From Bacillota bacterium (GTDB lineage Bacteria > Eremiobacterota > SpSt-956 > JAKJGF01): a stretch of DNA of 29,111 nt. The notes beneath the pieces were generated by a model, which saw nothing but the letters and a program-made list of their open reading frames with translations, ran no database searches and was not told the DNA's origin. The stretch lies in NCBI GenBank assembly GCA_029555925.1, contig JAKPQU010000114.1, positions 1 to 29,111 of the forward strand, read 5' to 3'. Positions 1-8,490 of this stretch are shown piece after piece. The position numbers and the translations under genes are program-made. Every line of letters starts with the position of its first letter. Positions within the stretch are counted from its first letter, which is position 1.

Positions 1-223
1 GGAGTATTCTGCGGTCTTTAGGATAAAAGCTATAATATTTTTGAATTTTTGTGAAAAAAAGCAGGAGAATCAGACATATTTTGTGTAATCTTAACATAAA
101 ACATTCATAAGAATCGTAACGCATAACGCGTGACAGGAGAAAGAACTTTATTACATGCTTATGATCGGGTCAATAACCTGTATAAAATATCAAGACACAT
201 AGAGAGGGAAAGGTGTATCTGTT
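1..223. other. 5' spacer upstream of the tandem PilT gene
   Basis: No open reading frame is supported here. The stretch is AT-rich and contains a TATAAT hexamer near position 31, but I see no convincing -35 box at the right distance, so I do not call a promoter. It holds a short heptad array (116-136) followed by a flank that recurs near the far end of the window (see 130-175). A purine-rich ribosome binding site (GGGAAAGG) lies just ahead of the ATG at 224. Confidence 0.6.
116..136 (+). repeat. Heptad array, three units (GTAACGC type)
   Basis: Three consecutive seven-base units (GTAACGC, ATAACGC, GTGACAG) preceded by ATC, the same junction seen at 11846, 21566, 22813 and, on the other strand, at 12064. 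The 46 bases from 130 onward match those at 28380-28425 without gaps, about 36 of 46 identical by eye, and the upstream units also align except that the other copy has one extra heptad. This is a degenerate member of the dispersed heptad family. Confidence 0.8.
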
Positions 224-3200
224 ATGAAAAGCAGAGATAATGATACAGTAGAGAATAAAAGGGAAAGCACGATATCGGATGAAGATTTTCATGTAGAAAA
301 TATTCTGGAAAAAGCAGAGGCCCTTCGTAAAAAAGGTCTCATAGGGGAATCTATTACTTCCTATAACCAGGCATGGGAATATTTCAAGAATAAAAATAAA
401 GTTAAAAAAGCAGCAGAAGTATATGAAAAAATCAAATTCCTCAAAGAAGATATTCCTGCCCTCATGTCTATGGCCTCTCTTTATAAAAATACAGACGATT
501 TTGATAAAGCTATTGAGTGTTATCAGAAGATTTTAAATATTGACGGCAATCACCGTGAAGCTTTAAAGGAATTCAGCCGATTAAATTTCGAATTGAACAA
601 ATATGATTTCATTATGCCATGTCTGAAAAAATTATCCATTATTGAACCGGATAATGTAGAGGTTTTTCTGTGGACCGGTTCTGTCCTGGAAAAACATGGA
701 AGAATAAGAAAATCTGTAACAAATTATCTTAAAGCAGCAGATAATGCAAGAAAAAAAGGCATATATGAACAATCAAGAGAAATCTTAAAGAAAATCTTAA
801 ATATTTCCCCCAATAACATGGAAGCTCTGGAGAAACTGAAAAAAATTGACCGGGAAATAGAAGAAGTGGGAGAAAAAAAAGAAAAACTGCCAGAAATACT
901 AGAAAAGCCATATGAGAAGATTGAAACTGCAGAGAAAAAAGAAGAGCGAAACGACCTGGCAAAAGCAACATCGGAAGAAATAATAGAAACAGAAGATTCA
1001 AAATATACTGTATCGGAAGAAACTCATGAAGAGCACATTGACGAATGTGGCGGGGCACAAAAAGTATATCCCGTTACTTCTCCGAACAGGCTAAAACAGG
1101 AGATAATAGAACAATCAGATAATTCCCAAGCAGAGGAAGAGAGAGAAACATCTCCAGAACCATTGGAAAAAGGAGAAATCTTCGAACTCACAGACAATGA
1201 TAATTTACATATTGAGCTGATTGAATATCTTCTGAGTAAAAAAGGTATGCCCTTAATGCTTGCTATAAACAAAAACAGTCATAAGTTCGACCATAGATTT
1301 TTTGAAGTTTTCGATTATAAGAGGAAAGAAGAAGAGAATCCGAAAAAAGCAAGTATGCTGAACTATATTAATTCACTTATATCCAATCTGCATATTCGAG
1401 AAAAGCTGGCTGAACAATCAGAGCAAAAAGAAAGGGAAAAACCTCCGAAAAAAGAGATAGTACAAGAAGAACAGGCACATGAAAAATCATATAAAGAAGA
1501 AAGATATCTGGATACAATAACTGATACAGGGAAATCATCTGTATCAGAAGGTAATAATTTTTATCTTGATTTACTTGAGAATCTTCCGGAAAATCTGCCG
1601 GATAAAGAGATAGAAGAAGACCTCTATGAAACAAATACATATATAGAAAAACCGGCAGATGAAGAAAACCGGTTAGAAGATTTCGACAATGAACCTGCAG
1701 GAAATGAAGATATAATCCATAACAAAAAGGATGACTTTTATCTTGATTTACTCGACCGGTTAATATGGACTGAAGAAAATTCATTAATCCCTTTTATAAT
1801 GGAACATTTAGATAATTTAGACAAAAGGTTTTTTGAAATTCTGGATAATAAACTGAAGCATAGCACGGAAGAGAGTGATGAACATAAAAATTCTTTAACC
1901 TACCTCAATATGGTTATATCCAACCTGAATATCAGGGACAAATCAGATGAGAAGAGATTATACAAAGAAAAATCCCCGTCTCAGCCGTCAGAAGATTTAA
2001 TAGATTTACAGGGAGACATGATTATTTCCCGGGCAGAATCTCTTATTAAACATACACCCGAAGTGACTGTTATAAAACCTGAGGATTCATCTTTAATAAT
2101 ACAGTTTTCGGAAGAAGAGGACATAAAAGGGAAAGAGATAGAAGAAAAAAAAGCAAAAAAACCTGTAAAACTGGAATTTATCGATGAATGTTTGAAAAAA
2201 GTTATTGCTGTCGGTGCCACAGAATTACATCTTACTACAGGAGAGAAACCTAATATCAGATTCTGGGGAGAACTTCAACCGGTGGATATGCCTGTTCTAA
2301 AAGAAGTGCTGTCAGATGTTTTAATAGCTCAGATGCTATCTGATGAAGAGAAAAAAGAAATCGAAGAGCATATGCATGTAGATTTTATGTATAATTTCAC
2401 GGATCATGACAGAAAAACCCGACGGTTTAGAGGGAATGCCTATTATCACCGGACAGGTCTTAACATAATTATGAAGCTTATGCCGGATAAAATACCTTCT
2501 ATTAAAAACCTGGGACTGCCCGAAATAGTTTCGGCTTTCGGACGATTCGAACAGGGACTTGTACTTGTAACCGGCGGTTCCGGAAGCGGCAAGACGACTA
2601 CACTCCATGCTCTGCTGGATCTTATAAACAGTGAAAGATATGCCCACATAATAACAATAGAAGACCCTATCGAGTTTATCCACATACCTAAAAAAAGCAT
2701 AATAAGACAGAGGCAGATTGATTTACATACAAAGAGTTATTTGAAAGCCCTTAAAGCATCTATTTCCGAAGATCCTGATGTTATACTTATAAGCGAGCTT
2801 CGCGATCCTGAAACAATAGAGCTTGCCATGGTTGCAGCAGAAACAGGATGTCTGGTATTGTCCTCTATGAATACCCTGAGTTGTGCATCAACTATAGAAC
2901 GTATTATAGATTCTTTTCCTCCAGAACAGAATCTTCAGACAGGGGCTATGTTATCAGAATCATTGAAAGCCATAGTAACACAGCAATTACTTCCATCCAG
3001 AGCCAGATCCATAAGATATCCTGCAGTCGAAATTCTTACAGGCTGTACACCTCTCAAGAGTCTTATAAGAGAACAGAAGATTTTTCAAATTAATTCATTG
3101 ATAGAAACCAACAGAAGCATTGGCATGCAATCTATGGATTCTTCTATTTTATCACTGCTGAAAGATAAACTGATAACAGATGAAGTAGCAATGGAGGCTG

Positions 3201-4435
3201 CTACAGATAAAAATAATGTGAAAAATTTTAAAGCGAGCAAAACTGTTGGTACCACACAGGAAGTCATATCTGTATTAAAAAAAGACAGATGTGCTGCCCT
3301 GGGAATTATCACAGATCCTCCTGTAAACAATCAGGGTAAAATAATAAAAGCCAGTCTTTCACCGGATTATACCCTGAAGGATCTTTTTAAAGTTATGGTT
3401 CAGGAAAAGGCTTCGGACTTACATATCGCCGTGGGACTGCCTCCTAAAATGCGTCTGAAAGGTGAGATAGCGGAATTATATTTACCGGCTGTTTCTGAAG
3501 AAAAATCATGGGAATTACTTTCAGGTATTTTTTCAAAAAAACAGATGGAAATATTCAGCAGAGAATGGGATCTGGATTTCACCTATGAAGTATCAAATAT
3601 AGCCAGATTTCGTTGTAATATGTTAAGGGAACAGAACGGGGTGGGAGCAATATTCAGAATAATACCGCCTGAAATCCCTTCTATGGAAATACTCGGATTG
3701 CCTGAGGTTTTAAAGAAAATAGCCTGTTACAGACAGGGACTCGTTATAATAACAGGGCCTGCAGGAAGCGGAAAAACAACTACCATGGCATGTCTCCTTG
3801 ATTATATAAACAGCACCAGAAGTGCCAATATACTGACAATAGAAGAACCTCTCGAATTCATACATAAAAATAAAAAAAGCCGCATCTTTCACAGAGAAAT
3901 AGGTATTCATGCAGCCAGTTTCAGAGAAGCTGTCAGAGCAGCCAGAAAGGAATCTGTCGATATTATAATGATAGGAGAAATGATGGAGAAAGATACTCTT
4001 ATGGAGGCTCTTCTTGCTGCAGACATGGGGAATCTTGTACTCGGCATTATGCATACAACAGGTGTAACAAGAACTGTAGAAAAAATAATTGAAACTTTTT
4101 CAGGTTCCATGCAGGGACAGATACGCTCTATGCTCTGCAATTCCCTGAGGGCCATAGTAGCACAGCAGCTTATAACTACGATGGACGGCACATGGAGATG
4201 TGCAGTTATAGAAGTGGCTATAAATAATCAGAGACTGGCAAATGTTATAAGAGACGGTAAAACAAAAATGATTGACAGTGTACTTCACAGCAGCCGTGAA
4301 GAAGGGATGCAGAGCCTTGATCTGGCTCTCATGCAGCTTGTGAGGGATACAAAGATTGACGAAGAAACTGCAAGGCTTCGTTCCTCCAATCCCCGTTCTT
4401 TTATTATACCGAAGGAATTTAAACCGAAATGGTGA
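224..4435 (+). CDS. TPR protein with two fused PilT-like secretion/retraction ATPase modules
   Basis: 1403 aa. Residues about 25-215 are TPR-like helical repeats, 215-650 an acidic, Lys/Glu-rich linker that contains a roughly 75-residue duplicated module (about 325-400 and 502-578), and then come two complete PilT-like modules (about 655-1015 and 1045-1395). Each has the N-terminal LHL/LHI and FRxN-type region, a Walker A (GGSGSGKT 784-791; GPAGSGKT 1178-1185), an Asp box (TIEDP; TIEEP) and the C-terminal MQSxD motif. PilT proteins are hexameric ATPases that retract type IV pili and are usually about 350 aa and single-module. Here module 1 keeps the Walker B ELRD (E858) but has Asn883 in place of the His-box His, while module 2 keeps His1277 but has GEMME (E1252) in place of GEMRD. 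The ATG at 224 follows a purine-rich SD. No pilin or other pil gene is nearby, so the partner machine is unknown. Confidence 0.88.
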   Translation: MKSRDNDTVENKRESTISDEDFHVENILEKAEALRKKGLIGESITSYNQAWEYFKNKNKVKKAAEVYEKIKFLKEDIPALMSMASLYKNTDDFDKAIECYQKILNIDGNHREALKEFSRLNFELNKYDFIMPCLKKLSIIEPDNVEVFLWTGSVLEKHGRIRKSVTNYLKAADNARKKGIYEQSREILKKILNISPNNMEALEKLKKIDREIEEVGEKKEKLPEILEKPYEKIETAEKKEERNDLAKATSEEIIETEDSKYTVSEETHEEHIDECGGAQKVYPVTSPNRLKQEIIEQSDNSQAEEERETSPEPLEKGEIFELTDNDNLHIELIEYLLSKKGMPLMLAINKNSHKFDHRFFEVFDYKRKEEENPKKASMLNYINSLISNLHIREKLAEQSEQKEREKPPKKEIVQEEQAHEKSYKEERYLDTITDTGKSSVSEGNNFYLDLLENLPENLPDKEIEEDLYETNTYIEKPADEENRLEDFDNEPAGNEDIIHNKKDDFYLDLLDRLIWTEENSLIPFIMEHLDNLDKRFFEILDNKLKHSTEESDEHKNSLTYLNMVISNLNIRDKSDEKRLYKEKSPSQPSEDLIDLQGDMIISRAESLIKHTPEVTVIKPEDSSLIIQFSEEEDIKGKEIEEKKAKKPVKLEFIDECLKKVIAVGATELHLTTGEKPNIRFWGELQPVDMPVLKEVLSDVLIAQMLSDEEKKEIEEHMHVDFMYNFTDHDRKTRRFRGNAYYHRTGLNIIMKLMPDKIPSIKNLGLPEIVSAFGRFEQGLVLVTGGSGSGKTTTLHALLDLINSERYAHIITIEDPIEFIHIPKKSIIRQRQIDLHTKSYLKALKASISEDPDVILISELRDPETIELAMVAAETGCLVLSSMNTLSCASTIERIIDSFPPEQNLQTGAMLSESLKAIVTQQLLPSRARSIRYPAVEILTGCTPLKSLIREQKIFQINSLIETNRSIGMQSMDSSILSLLKDKLITDEVAMEAATDKNNVKNFKASKTVGTTQEVISVLKKDRCAALGIITDPPVNNQGKIIKASLSPDYTLKDLFKVMVQEKASDLHIAVGLPPKMRLKGEIAELYLPAVSEEKSWELLSGIFSKKQMEIFSREWDLDFTYEVSNIARFRCNMLREQNGVGAIFRIIPPEIPSMEILGLPEVLKKIACYRQGLVIITGPAGSGKTTTMACLLDYINSTRSANILTIEEPLEFIHKNKKSRIFHREIGIHAASFREAVRAARKESVDIIMIGEMMEKDTLMEALLAADMGNLVLGIMHTTGVTRTVEKIIETFSGSMQGQIRSMLCNSLRAIVAQQLITTMDGTWRCAVIEVAINNQRLANVIRDGKTKMIDSVLHSSREEGMQSLDLALMQLVRDTKIDEETARLRSSNPRSFIIPKEFKPKW

Positions 4436-4439
4436 AGGC

Positions 4440-4488
4440 GTGACGCGTAACGCGTAACGCGTGACGGGAGGTTATAGCATCCCGTCAC
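4440..4488 (+). repeat. Heptad array ending in a stem-loop after the tandem PilT gene
   Basis: Units GTGACGC, GTAACGC, GTAACGC and GTGACGG run from 4440 to 4467. The upstream stop codon (TGA, 4433-4435) lies in a related GTGAAGGC eight-mer. The last unit opens a perfect 9-bp stem, GTGACGGGA (4461-4469) with TCCCGTCAC (4480-4488), around a 10-base loop. There is no T-tract, so if it terminates transcription it is not a canonical intrinsic terminator. Confidence 0.8.
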
Positions 4489-4533
4489 AGAAGGATAGAT
4501 TTCGTGCATTATGACACATAGATTTGCCGGAAG

Positions 4534-4616
4534 GTGATGCGTAATACGTAACGCTTGATGCGTGACGCACAGGGAGAGATCTTCACCCGTTACGCGTCAC
4601 GCGTCACGCGTTAAGA
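4534..4616. repeat. Heptad inverted repeat between convergent genes
   Basis: Five units in GTGA orientation (4534-4568: GTGATGC, GTAATAC, GTAACGC, TTGATGC, GTGACGC) face four in the opposite orientation (4589-4616: GTTACGC, GTCACGC twice, GTTAAGA) across a 20-base spacer. The arms can pair imperfectly into a long hairpin. It lies between the 3' ends of convergent genes, so both transcripts would read GTGA-type units soon after their stop codons. The right arm is open in the + frame and reads as a spurious VTRHASR-type peptide. Confidence 0.8.
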
Positions 4617-4618
4617 TT

Positions 4619-5755
4619 TTAAGACTCAATCGTTTCCACATTGGCTCTCGGCAATATAACAGTTTCACCTGTTTCCAGTTTGACTTCCACCACTCTGACC
4701 TTTGTTTCACTTTCCATTTTGGTCAGATTATGAGGGAGACTTACAACTGTTCCGAGTACTCCGAAATAGGGTTTTCTTATTACTCTCACAGGGCTTCCCG
4801 GATCCATACCGAGCTGTTCCCTCGACTCATGCTCCTGCTGTATCTCTTCCATGGTATATTTTTCCAGGAGAGGAACTATTACTTCCGGCCTTATAACACC
4901 GGCCCTTATCTGAGTGGCTCCATTTATGGAAGTTTTCAGACCTTCGCTTCTTTTTAAAATATCATAGGTTTTTTCTGCCATTTTTATCTGGCCGAACCCT
5001 TCCGTAACTACGATTGTAAGGCCTATCTCTTCATGGCCTGTAATGGCAACGCCCAGATCATAACCCAGCAATTCTTTCAAATCTTTATCATCGAGTCCTC
5101 CTACAATAATACCTTTTATACCCACTTTTTTCGCTTTCTGTATGACATCATTTGTTACAAGAGAACCGCCGACTATTATCTTACCGGACAGATCTTCTTT
5201 AATATCATCAACAGTAAGAGGTTTATCGACTGATTTTGAAACAATTTCAAGTGGCCCTACCACCTCTCCTCCGACACCGAAAATACCCTGTATATAGGTT
5301 CCCCAGGTTTTAACATTTACTCCCTCGGCTTCTATAACTTCATCTACCACTCCGTCTACATAGGCTGCTATTTCTACCGGTATGGGAGCTTCACGGAGAA
5401 CTAACTGACCTGTAACACTGGATATACTTTCTACCGTACCGTTTATGGGTGATGTACATACAGATTTAAAAAGTCCGAAAAAACTGCTGCTTTTAGCTAT
5501 TACTTCATCGATTTTTATAGGGTCTCCCTCTTTTTTCAGCATACAATCTTTAATTTCGGCAGGAGTAATATTCAATTTATTGACCACATTGACCATATGA
5601 ACATTTCCGGGCAGGTCGGTTCTGGCAACAATTTTATCAGAACTCACTTTATCTCCTTTTTTTACAACTACCTGCCCTCTCAGAGGAAGCCTTCTTTCTT
5701 TATATATAATGGTTTTTTCTACTACTCTTAATCCTGGTGTATAGGCATGAGCCAT
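4619..5755 (-). CDS. Conserved barrel-sandwich/KOW-like protein linked to the GlmL-like ATPase
   Basis: 378 aa, cytoplasmic (no signal peptide or membrane segment). The N-terminal 130 residues are rich in short beta strands with repeated 'VKKGDKV'- and 'SPINGTVES'-style turns typical of biotinyl/lipoyl-like barrel-sandwich folds. I see no biotinylation or lipoylation lysine motif. The middle (about 165-260) looks alpha/beta, and the C-terminal 60 residues (VRVIRKPYFGVLGTVVSLP onward) resemble a KOW/SH3-like barrel. It is the last gene of the minus-strand run, 90 bases after the GlmL-like gene, with a heptad hairpin between. AAGGAG lies 10 bases before the ATG. From memory, such proteins commonly sit beside MutL-type ATPases in several uncultured phyla. 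Its biochemical role is unknown; it could be a scaffold or adaptor for that ATPase. Confidence 0.7.
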   Translation of the reverse strand: MAHAYTPGLRVVEKTIIYKERRLPLRGQVVVKKGDKVSSDKIVARTDLPGNVHMVNVVNKLNITPAEIKDCMLKKEGDPIKIDEVIAKSSSFFGLFKSVCTSPINGTVESISSVTGQLVLREAPIPVEIAAYVDGVVDEVIEAEGVNVKTWGTYIQGIFGVGGEVVGPLEIVSKSVDKPLTVDDIKEDLSGKIIVGGSLVTNDVIQKAKKVGIKGIIVGGLDDKDLKELLGYDLGVAITGHEEIGLTIVVTEGFGQIKMAEKTYDILKRSEGLKTSINGATQIRAGVIRPEVIVPLLEKYTMEEIQQEHESREQLGMDPGSPVRVIRKPYFGVLGTVVSLPHNLTKMESETKVRVVEVKLETGETVILPRANVETIES

Positions 5756-5778
5756 AAAATCATCTCTCCTTTATATTT

Positions 5779-5841
5779 GTGACAGGTGATAGGTAAGAGG
5801 TGAAACTTTTCACTTTTCACTTTTCACTTTTCACTTTTCAC
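5779..5841. repeat. Heptad inverted repeat with five perfect TTTTCAC units
   Basis: On the + strand four diverged units (GTGACAG, GTGATAG, GTAAGAG, GTGAAAC; 5779-5806) meet five identical TTTTCAC units (5807-5841). Read with the flanking minus-strand genes, GTGAAAA units start four bases after the stop of the GlmL-like gene and the reverse-oriented units run up to the ribosome binding site of the next gene. The array fills most of the 90-base spacer. The flavour (GTGAAAA) differs from the GTRACGC arrays elsewhere, though the register and GTGA core are the same. Confidence 0.9.
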
Positions 5842-5845
5842 TTAT

Positions 5846-7669
5846 TTATCTTGCAAGAACACCCTGTCTGGGATATATATCCATAGCATCTATCCATGCC
5901 TGTAATTTTTCTATTCTCTTTTTCTTATCTTTCGGCAGGTCAAAAGGCTGTCTGCCCCGGCAATCAAAGATAATACCGACAACACCGCCGTTTATTTCTT
6001 TAGATTTCGGCTGTCCTTTACCTTCTCCTACATCAAAACCTTTTACCGGGTACAATTCTACCGTTGCTTTCGTATCCACTTCAAGAGGTATAACTTTTAA
6101 ATCTCCATACTTGAGATCCAGTTCCTCTTCTTTACCGCCCGGCATTTTTATTTTTGCTTTGAGAACTGTTTTACCTTCTTTTGCTTTTCCTACAGGAGCA
6201 ATACATGTTCCGATACGTATGAGGCAATCTTTCAAAAACACCTGTGTTGCCGCTTCAGGATGAACCTTTGCAAGAACACCTAACTGGGGCATCATAAATA
6301 TGGAGTCTACAGTAAGTTCTGTTATACCTTCAGGCAGATAGGCATCCATCATCATAAGGGCAGACTGACATCTTCTGGGTGCATGGGAAAGAACTCCGCC
6401 GCTGCCTATAATCATATCAAGACTCATAACATCTACGAGACTTTCATCGCCTGTACTCTGACTGAATATATCTGCAATAGTTCTTTCCTGCTGAACGCCT
6501 TTCAGTCCTACAGCCAGGGCTTTATGCTGTTCGAAGGAAATTCTGAGGGCTTCTCTGCATATGGCCTGTTCAACTACCAGTTCATCAAGTACCTGTGGTA
6601 TTGTAGTGGGTCTTATCATTTTATTTTTTATTCTGTTTCTCAGATCCCTTTCGTCCATATCAAAAGGAACCCATTTCATAACATTTTCCATACCTGCTTC
6701 GGCGAATACTTCTGATATACTGTAACTCATGCCCAGATTTGCACTTACAGTTCTGTTAAATACACCCTTAAAGACGGAAAATACATCTGTTGTAGCTCCT
6801 CCTATATCTGCTCCTACAACCTGAATGCCGTATTGTTCCGATATTCTCTGCATAATATCACCTACTGCAGCAGGTGTGGGCATTATATCTACATCTGTCA
6901 TGGCCATAAGTTTTTTATATCCCGGTGCCTGTGCCATAACATGTTCGAGGAAAAGCTGCTGAATTTTAAGCCTTGAAGGCATTAAATTTTCTCTTTCCAT
7001 GGTAGGTCTTAAATTATCTGTAATATCAAGAGCAGTTTTATCTGCCAGAAGTCTTTCTATTTCTTTCCTTGCGTTGACATTGCCTGCATATATAACAGGA
7101 AGCTGATAGGAAATACCCAGTCTCGGCCGTGGATTGGCTGCTGCTATAATTTCTCCCAGTTCCACCACATGAGAAACTGTGCCTCCGTCCACACCACCCG
7201 ACAGAAGTATCATATCAGGCCTTAAATTACGAATCCTCTGTATCTGTTCATGAGGAAGACGTTTATCATTTGTGGCAAGGGTATCCATTACAATGGCACC
7301 GCCGCCGAGAGCGGCACGGGCAGCACTTTCTGCAGTCATATTTTTCACGACTCCTGCTACCATCATCTGGAGTCCTCCGCCGGCACTGCTCGTAGAGATA
7401 TAAATATCAACACCTTTATCTCCCTTTTTAGGTTTTATTATTCCATTTCCGTCCAGTATCTGTCTTCCTGCCAGCTCACCCACTTCTGTTACTGCATTCA
7501 ATACTCCCTGCGTTACATCTTCTACGGGAGCTTCAACAGTTGTAGGCGCTTCGCCTCTTACAATCAGACGAAATTCATCGCCTCTTTTTTCTATGAGTAT
7601 GGCCTTTGTGGTAGTACTGCCACAATCTGTGGCAAGAATACTTGTGATTTCTTCTTTTTTAATGTTCAT
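5846..7669 (-). CDS. MutL/GlmL-like ASKHA-fold ATPase (glutamate mutase L family)
   Basis: 607 aa. Residues 13-27 (ATDCGSTTTKAILIE) form the phosphate-1 loop of the acetate-kinase/Hsp70/actin fold, and GADIGGATTD (286-295) the phosphate-2 loop. A Gly-rich segment (IGSGGVLSH, about 436-444) fits the adenosine region. In clostridia this family (MutL/GlmL) is encoded between the two subunits of B12-dependent glutamate mutase. There is no mutase subunit or B12-binding domain in this window; instead the gene sits in a run of membrane-protein genes. I start at the ATG at 7669, which has GGAGGT six bases upstream, rather than the TTG one codon earlier. By context it is more likely an ATP-driven regulator of a membrane process than a mutase factor. 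The family call is firm, the function is not. Confidence 0.85.
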   Translation of the reverse strand: MNIKKEEITSILATDCGSTTTKAILIEKRGDEFRLIVRGEAPTTVEAPVEDVTQGVLNAVTEVGELAGRQILDGNGIIKPKKGDKGVDIYISTSSAGGGLQMMVAGVVKNMTAESAARAALGGGAIVMDTLATNDKRLPHEQIQRIRNLRPDMILLSGGVDGGTVSHVVELGEIIAAANPRPRLGISYQLPVIYAGNVNARKEIERLLADKTALDITDNLRPTMERENLMPSRLKIQQLFLEHVMAQAPGYKKLMAMTDVDIMPTPAAVGDIMQRISEQYGIQVVGADIGGATTDVFSVFKGVFNRTVSANLGMSYSISEVFAEAGMENVMKWVPFDMDERDLRNRIKNKMIRPTTIPQVLDELVVEQAICREALRISFEQHKALAVGLKGVQQERTIADIFSQSTGDESLVDVMSLDMIIGSGGVLSHAPRRCQSALMMMDAYLPEGITELTVDSIFMMPQLGVLAKVHPEAATQVFLKDCLIRIGTCIAPVGKAKEGKTVLKAKIKMPGGKEEELDLKYGDLKVIPLEVDTKATVELYPVKGFDVGEGKGQPKSKEINGGVVGIIFDCRGRQPFDLPKDKKKRIEKLQAWIDAMDIYPRQGVLAR

Positions 7670-7770
7670 CAACTTACCTCCACATTAAATTTTTGGCTCT
7701 GTCATAAATTTTGTATAAACCTCTATAAAAACCTGTTTCCGATAAAATTTACACAAAAAGTCTTAAATTC

Positions 7771-8049
7771 TCAAATTTTATTTTTCCTTCCTGCTTCCTG
7801 TGTTTCTATGTATTGTATGAGTAATTCCACATTATTTTTATCTTCCATTAAAGCGGCTATTCTGTCATATTCCTGAAAATTGAAAAATGACTGAATAAAA
7901 GGCTGCATAAAAACAAGAAACTGACTGCCTATAAAACTCAGAGGTTTGGAAGATTCCAGAAAAAAAACAGCCATTGCAGTAAGTCTCCTTGACACAACAA
8001 GACCGGCCAGTTTTTCTATAAGTTTTTTATCTTCCTCTGTTATTGGCAA
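7771..8049 (-). CDS. Small conserved-context protein in the GlmL-like operon
   Basis: 92 aa, no family recognised. The N-terminus (TEEDKKLIEKLAGLVVSRRL) is helical. It is followed by a hydrophobic stretch (about residues 22-60, rich in Phe and Leu, with two short apolar segments broken by Ser-Lys-Pro), then a charged helical tail ending AGRKNKI. It may be a peripheral membrane protein. Translation probably starts at TTG (8049): AGGAGA lies seven bases upstream, and no better start exists before Met25. It overlaps the end of the upstream gene by 10 bases, so the two are probably translationally coupled. The ATPase gene follows 101 bases later. Confidence 0.72.
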   Translation of the reverse strand: MPITEEDKKLIEKLAGLVVSRRLTAMAVFFLESSKPLSFIGSQFLVFMQPFIQSFFNFQEYDRIAALMEDKNNVELLIQYIETQEAGRKNKI

Positions 8050-8489
8050 GACAATTTCTCCTTCACAATATCTAAAATTTCTCTCTCTTTATCTTTATCG
8101 CACAGAAGATGTATACTTCTGTAATTATCCATAGTACAAGGTTCCATATAAGGGGACAGAAAAACTCCCCTACCTGTCTTAACATATCTGCGAAATCTGT
8201 TCCATGGAAATTGTTGAGCATAAAATATATTTTTTATTATAATCTCATCCTGTTCCAGTATATAACCGGTCGGGAAAAACATACTGTTCAAAGAACATAT
8301 AAAGATTACCATTGAAAGGATACATAAAAAAAGATCTTTAAAATTCCAGTATACTGCGGCACAGAAGAAAGATCCGAGAAATATTATCATCAGTACATGC
8401 CGTAAATTAGTTCTTAAAGGGTTGAAAGTCCAGGCCAGCATGACCGATGGCTTGGACTTGTCATCCCTTTCTTTTTTTCTTTTTTTCAT
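8040..8489 (-). CDS. Two-pass membrane protein with a small PH-like domain
   Basis: 149 aa. A very basic, cytoplasmic N-terminus (MKKRKKERDDKSK) is followed by two adjacent membrane segments (about 30-48 and 49-68), then an 80-residue soluble domain with alternating strands and a final helix (residues about 75-149, containing PWNRFRRY and GVFLSPY). That pattern resembles bacterial PH-like (bPH) domains that sit next to a two-helix hairpin; this is an inference from pattern, not a search. The ATG comes one base after the stop of the preceding gene and its SD-like AAGG lies inside that gene's last codons, a sign of tight coupling. It would put a cytoplasmic adaptor surface on the membrane complex of this operon. 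Confidence 0.7.
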   Translation of the reverse strand: MKKRKKERDDKSKPSVMLAWTFNPLRTNLRHVLMIIFLGSFFCAAVYWNFKDLFLCILSMVIFICSLNSMFFPTGYILEQDEIIIKNIFYAQQFPWNRFRRYVKTGRGVFLSPYMEPCTMDNYRSIHLLCDKDKEREILDIVKEKLSCQ

Positions 8490-8490
8490 G

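Noticed and set aside
1..60. TATAAT near 31 as a promoter
   Set aside because: No -35-like hexamer at 16-18 bases, and the sequence is AT-rich throughout.
224..4435. Splitting the 1403-aa frame into two PilT genes with a missed stop
   Set aside because: The frame is continuous, without a stop or a second SD and start between modules, and both modules are complete.
4562..4957. Open frame on + opposite the barrel-sandwich gene
   Set aside because: It begins in a reversed heptad array (VTRHASR-type translation), has no SD, and lies antisense to a well-supported gene.
5846..7669. Calling the ATPase a true glutamate mutase component
   Set aside because: No mutase subunit, B12-binding motif or glutamate fermentation gene is in the window.
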